NCBI GenBank assembly: GCA_022241475.1
Contig: JAKOMT010000006.1
Span: 137,969 to 151,545, forward strand
Direction: 5' to 3'
Source of the DNA: Microvirga sp.
GTDB taxonomy: Bacteria > Pseudomonadota > Alphaproteobacteria > Rhizobiales > Beijerinckiaceae
DNA length: 13,577 nt
Positions 13,402 through 13,577 of the stretch are shown here, one piece after another. Position 1 is the stretch's first letter, and every line of letters starts with the position of its first letter. Position numbers and translations under genes: made by a program. Under the pieces are notes generated by a model that was given only the letters and a program-made list of their open reading frames with translations, was not told where the DNA came from and did not search any database.

Positions 13402-13577
13402 ATGCAATTGTCTCCCCGCGAAAAGGACAAGCTTCTGATCGCCATGGCCGCGATGGTGGCGCGCCGGCGGCTCGAGCGCGGCGTGAAGCTGAATTATCCC
13501 GAAGCGATCGCGCTGATCACCGATTTCGTCGTCGAGGGCGCCCGCGACGGCCGCTCCGTCGCCGATCTGATGGAGGC
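13402..13577 (+). CDS. ureA: Urease gamma subunit, 3' end beyond the window
   Basis: The first 58 codons of UreA, the small structural subunit of the nickel urease that hydrolyses urea to ammonia and carbamate. The start [19 protein letters not shown] and the following [15 protein letters not shown] and [13 protein letters not shown] are near-invariant in the family; the complete protein is normally about 100 residues. The ATG at 13402 follows GAGGG (13389-13393), which overlaps the ureD stop codon. The gene is cut by the end of the window, and ureB/ureC are expected to follow. Confidence 0.97.
   Translation, partial: MQLSPREKDKLLIAMAAMVARRRLERGVKLNYPEAIALITDFVVEGARDGRSVADLME

Noticed and set aside
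1..13577. CRISPR array, tRNA, rRNA, insertion sequence or phage genes
   Set aside because: No regularly spaced repeats, cloverleaf or rRNA signatures, transposase or integrase motifs were seen on either strand.

Overview
The window is a high-GC chromosomal segment, most likely from an alphaproteobacterium of the Rhizobiales/Hyphomicrobiales. The reasons are the strong G/C preference at third codon positions, a retropepsin-like protease next to a DUF1289 protein, a PleC/DivJ-type histidine kinase, and a ureD-ureA start of a urease operon. A methylotroph or methanotroph relative (Methylosinus/Methylocystis-like) would fit, but that is a guess from general protein flavour. I see no insertion sequence, phage gene, CRISPR array, tRNA or rRNA. 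The genes are densely packed and mostly housekeeping or metabolic.

Layout, left to right. (1) Positions 1-12 hold the first codons of a minus-strand gene that leaves the window. A structured leader with several inverted repeats precedes it, including a hairpin that would bury its Shine-Dalgarno sequence. (2) Positions 270-2063 are a minus-strand run, cobS, a DUF1289 Cys-motif protein and a membrane-anchored aspartic protease, probably one operon. (3) cobT (2166-3194, plus) diverges from cobS across 102 bp. The two encode the two enzymes that build and attach the lower-ligand nucleotide of cobalamin. (4) An orphan six-TM histidine kinase (3210-4790, minus) diverges from a membrane-anchored thermonuclease (4874-5503, plus). 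A strong intrinsic terminator follows at 5570-5598. (5) A plus-strand cassette at 5709-7785 encodes a glutathione S-transferase, a UDG-superfamily protein and a PaaG-like enoyl-CoA hydratase/isomerase, joined by a very short gap and an ATGA overlap. It meets, tail to tail, a beta-hydroxyacid dehydrogenase (7788-8654, minus). (6) Positions 8655-9218 hold a probable promoter and one weakly supported hypothetical gene. (7) A minus-strand run follows: purU, an EamA transporter and a Bcr/CflA-type MFS exporter, the last two overlapping by GTGA. (8) At the right edge, ureD and the start of ureA open a urease operon divergent from purU.

How they may work together: cobS/cobT serve B12 assembly, purU supplies formate and free tetrahydrofolate from one-carbon units, and ureD/ureA belong to nitrogen acquisition from urea. 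The GST-UDG-PaaG-like cassette is the least ordinary grouping; a link to reactive electrophiles or epoxides and DNA damage can be proposed but not shown. I found no convincing new defence or mobile system. The most interesting signals are the structured leader at the left edge, a nine-base tandem repeat that adds a Cys unit to the UDG-family protein, and palindromes sitting on convergent gene ends.
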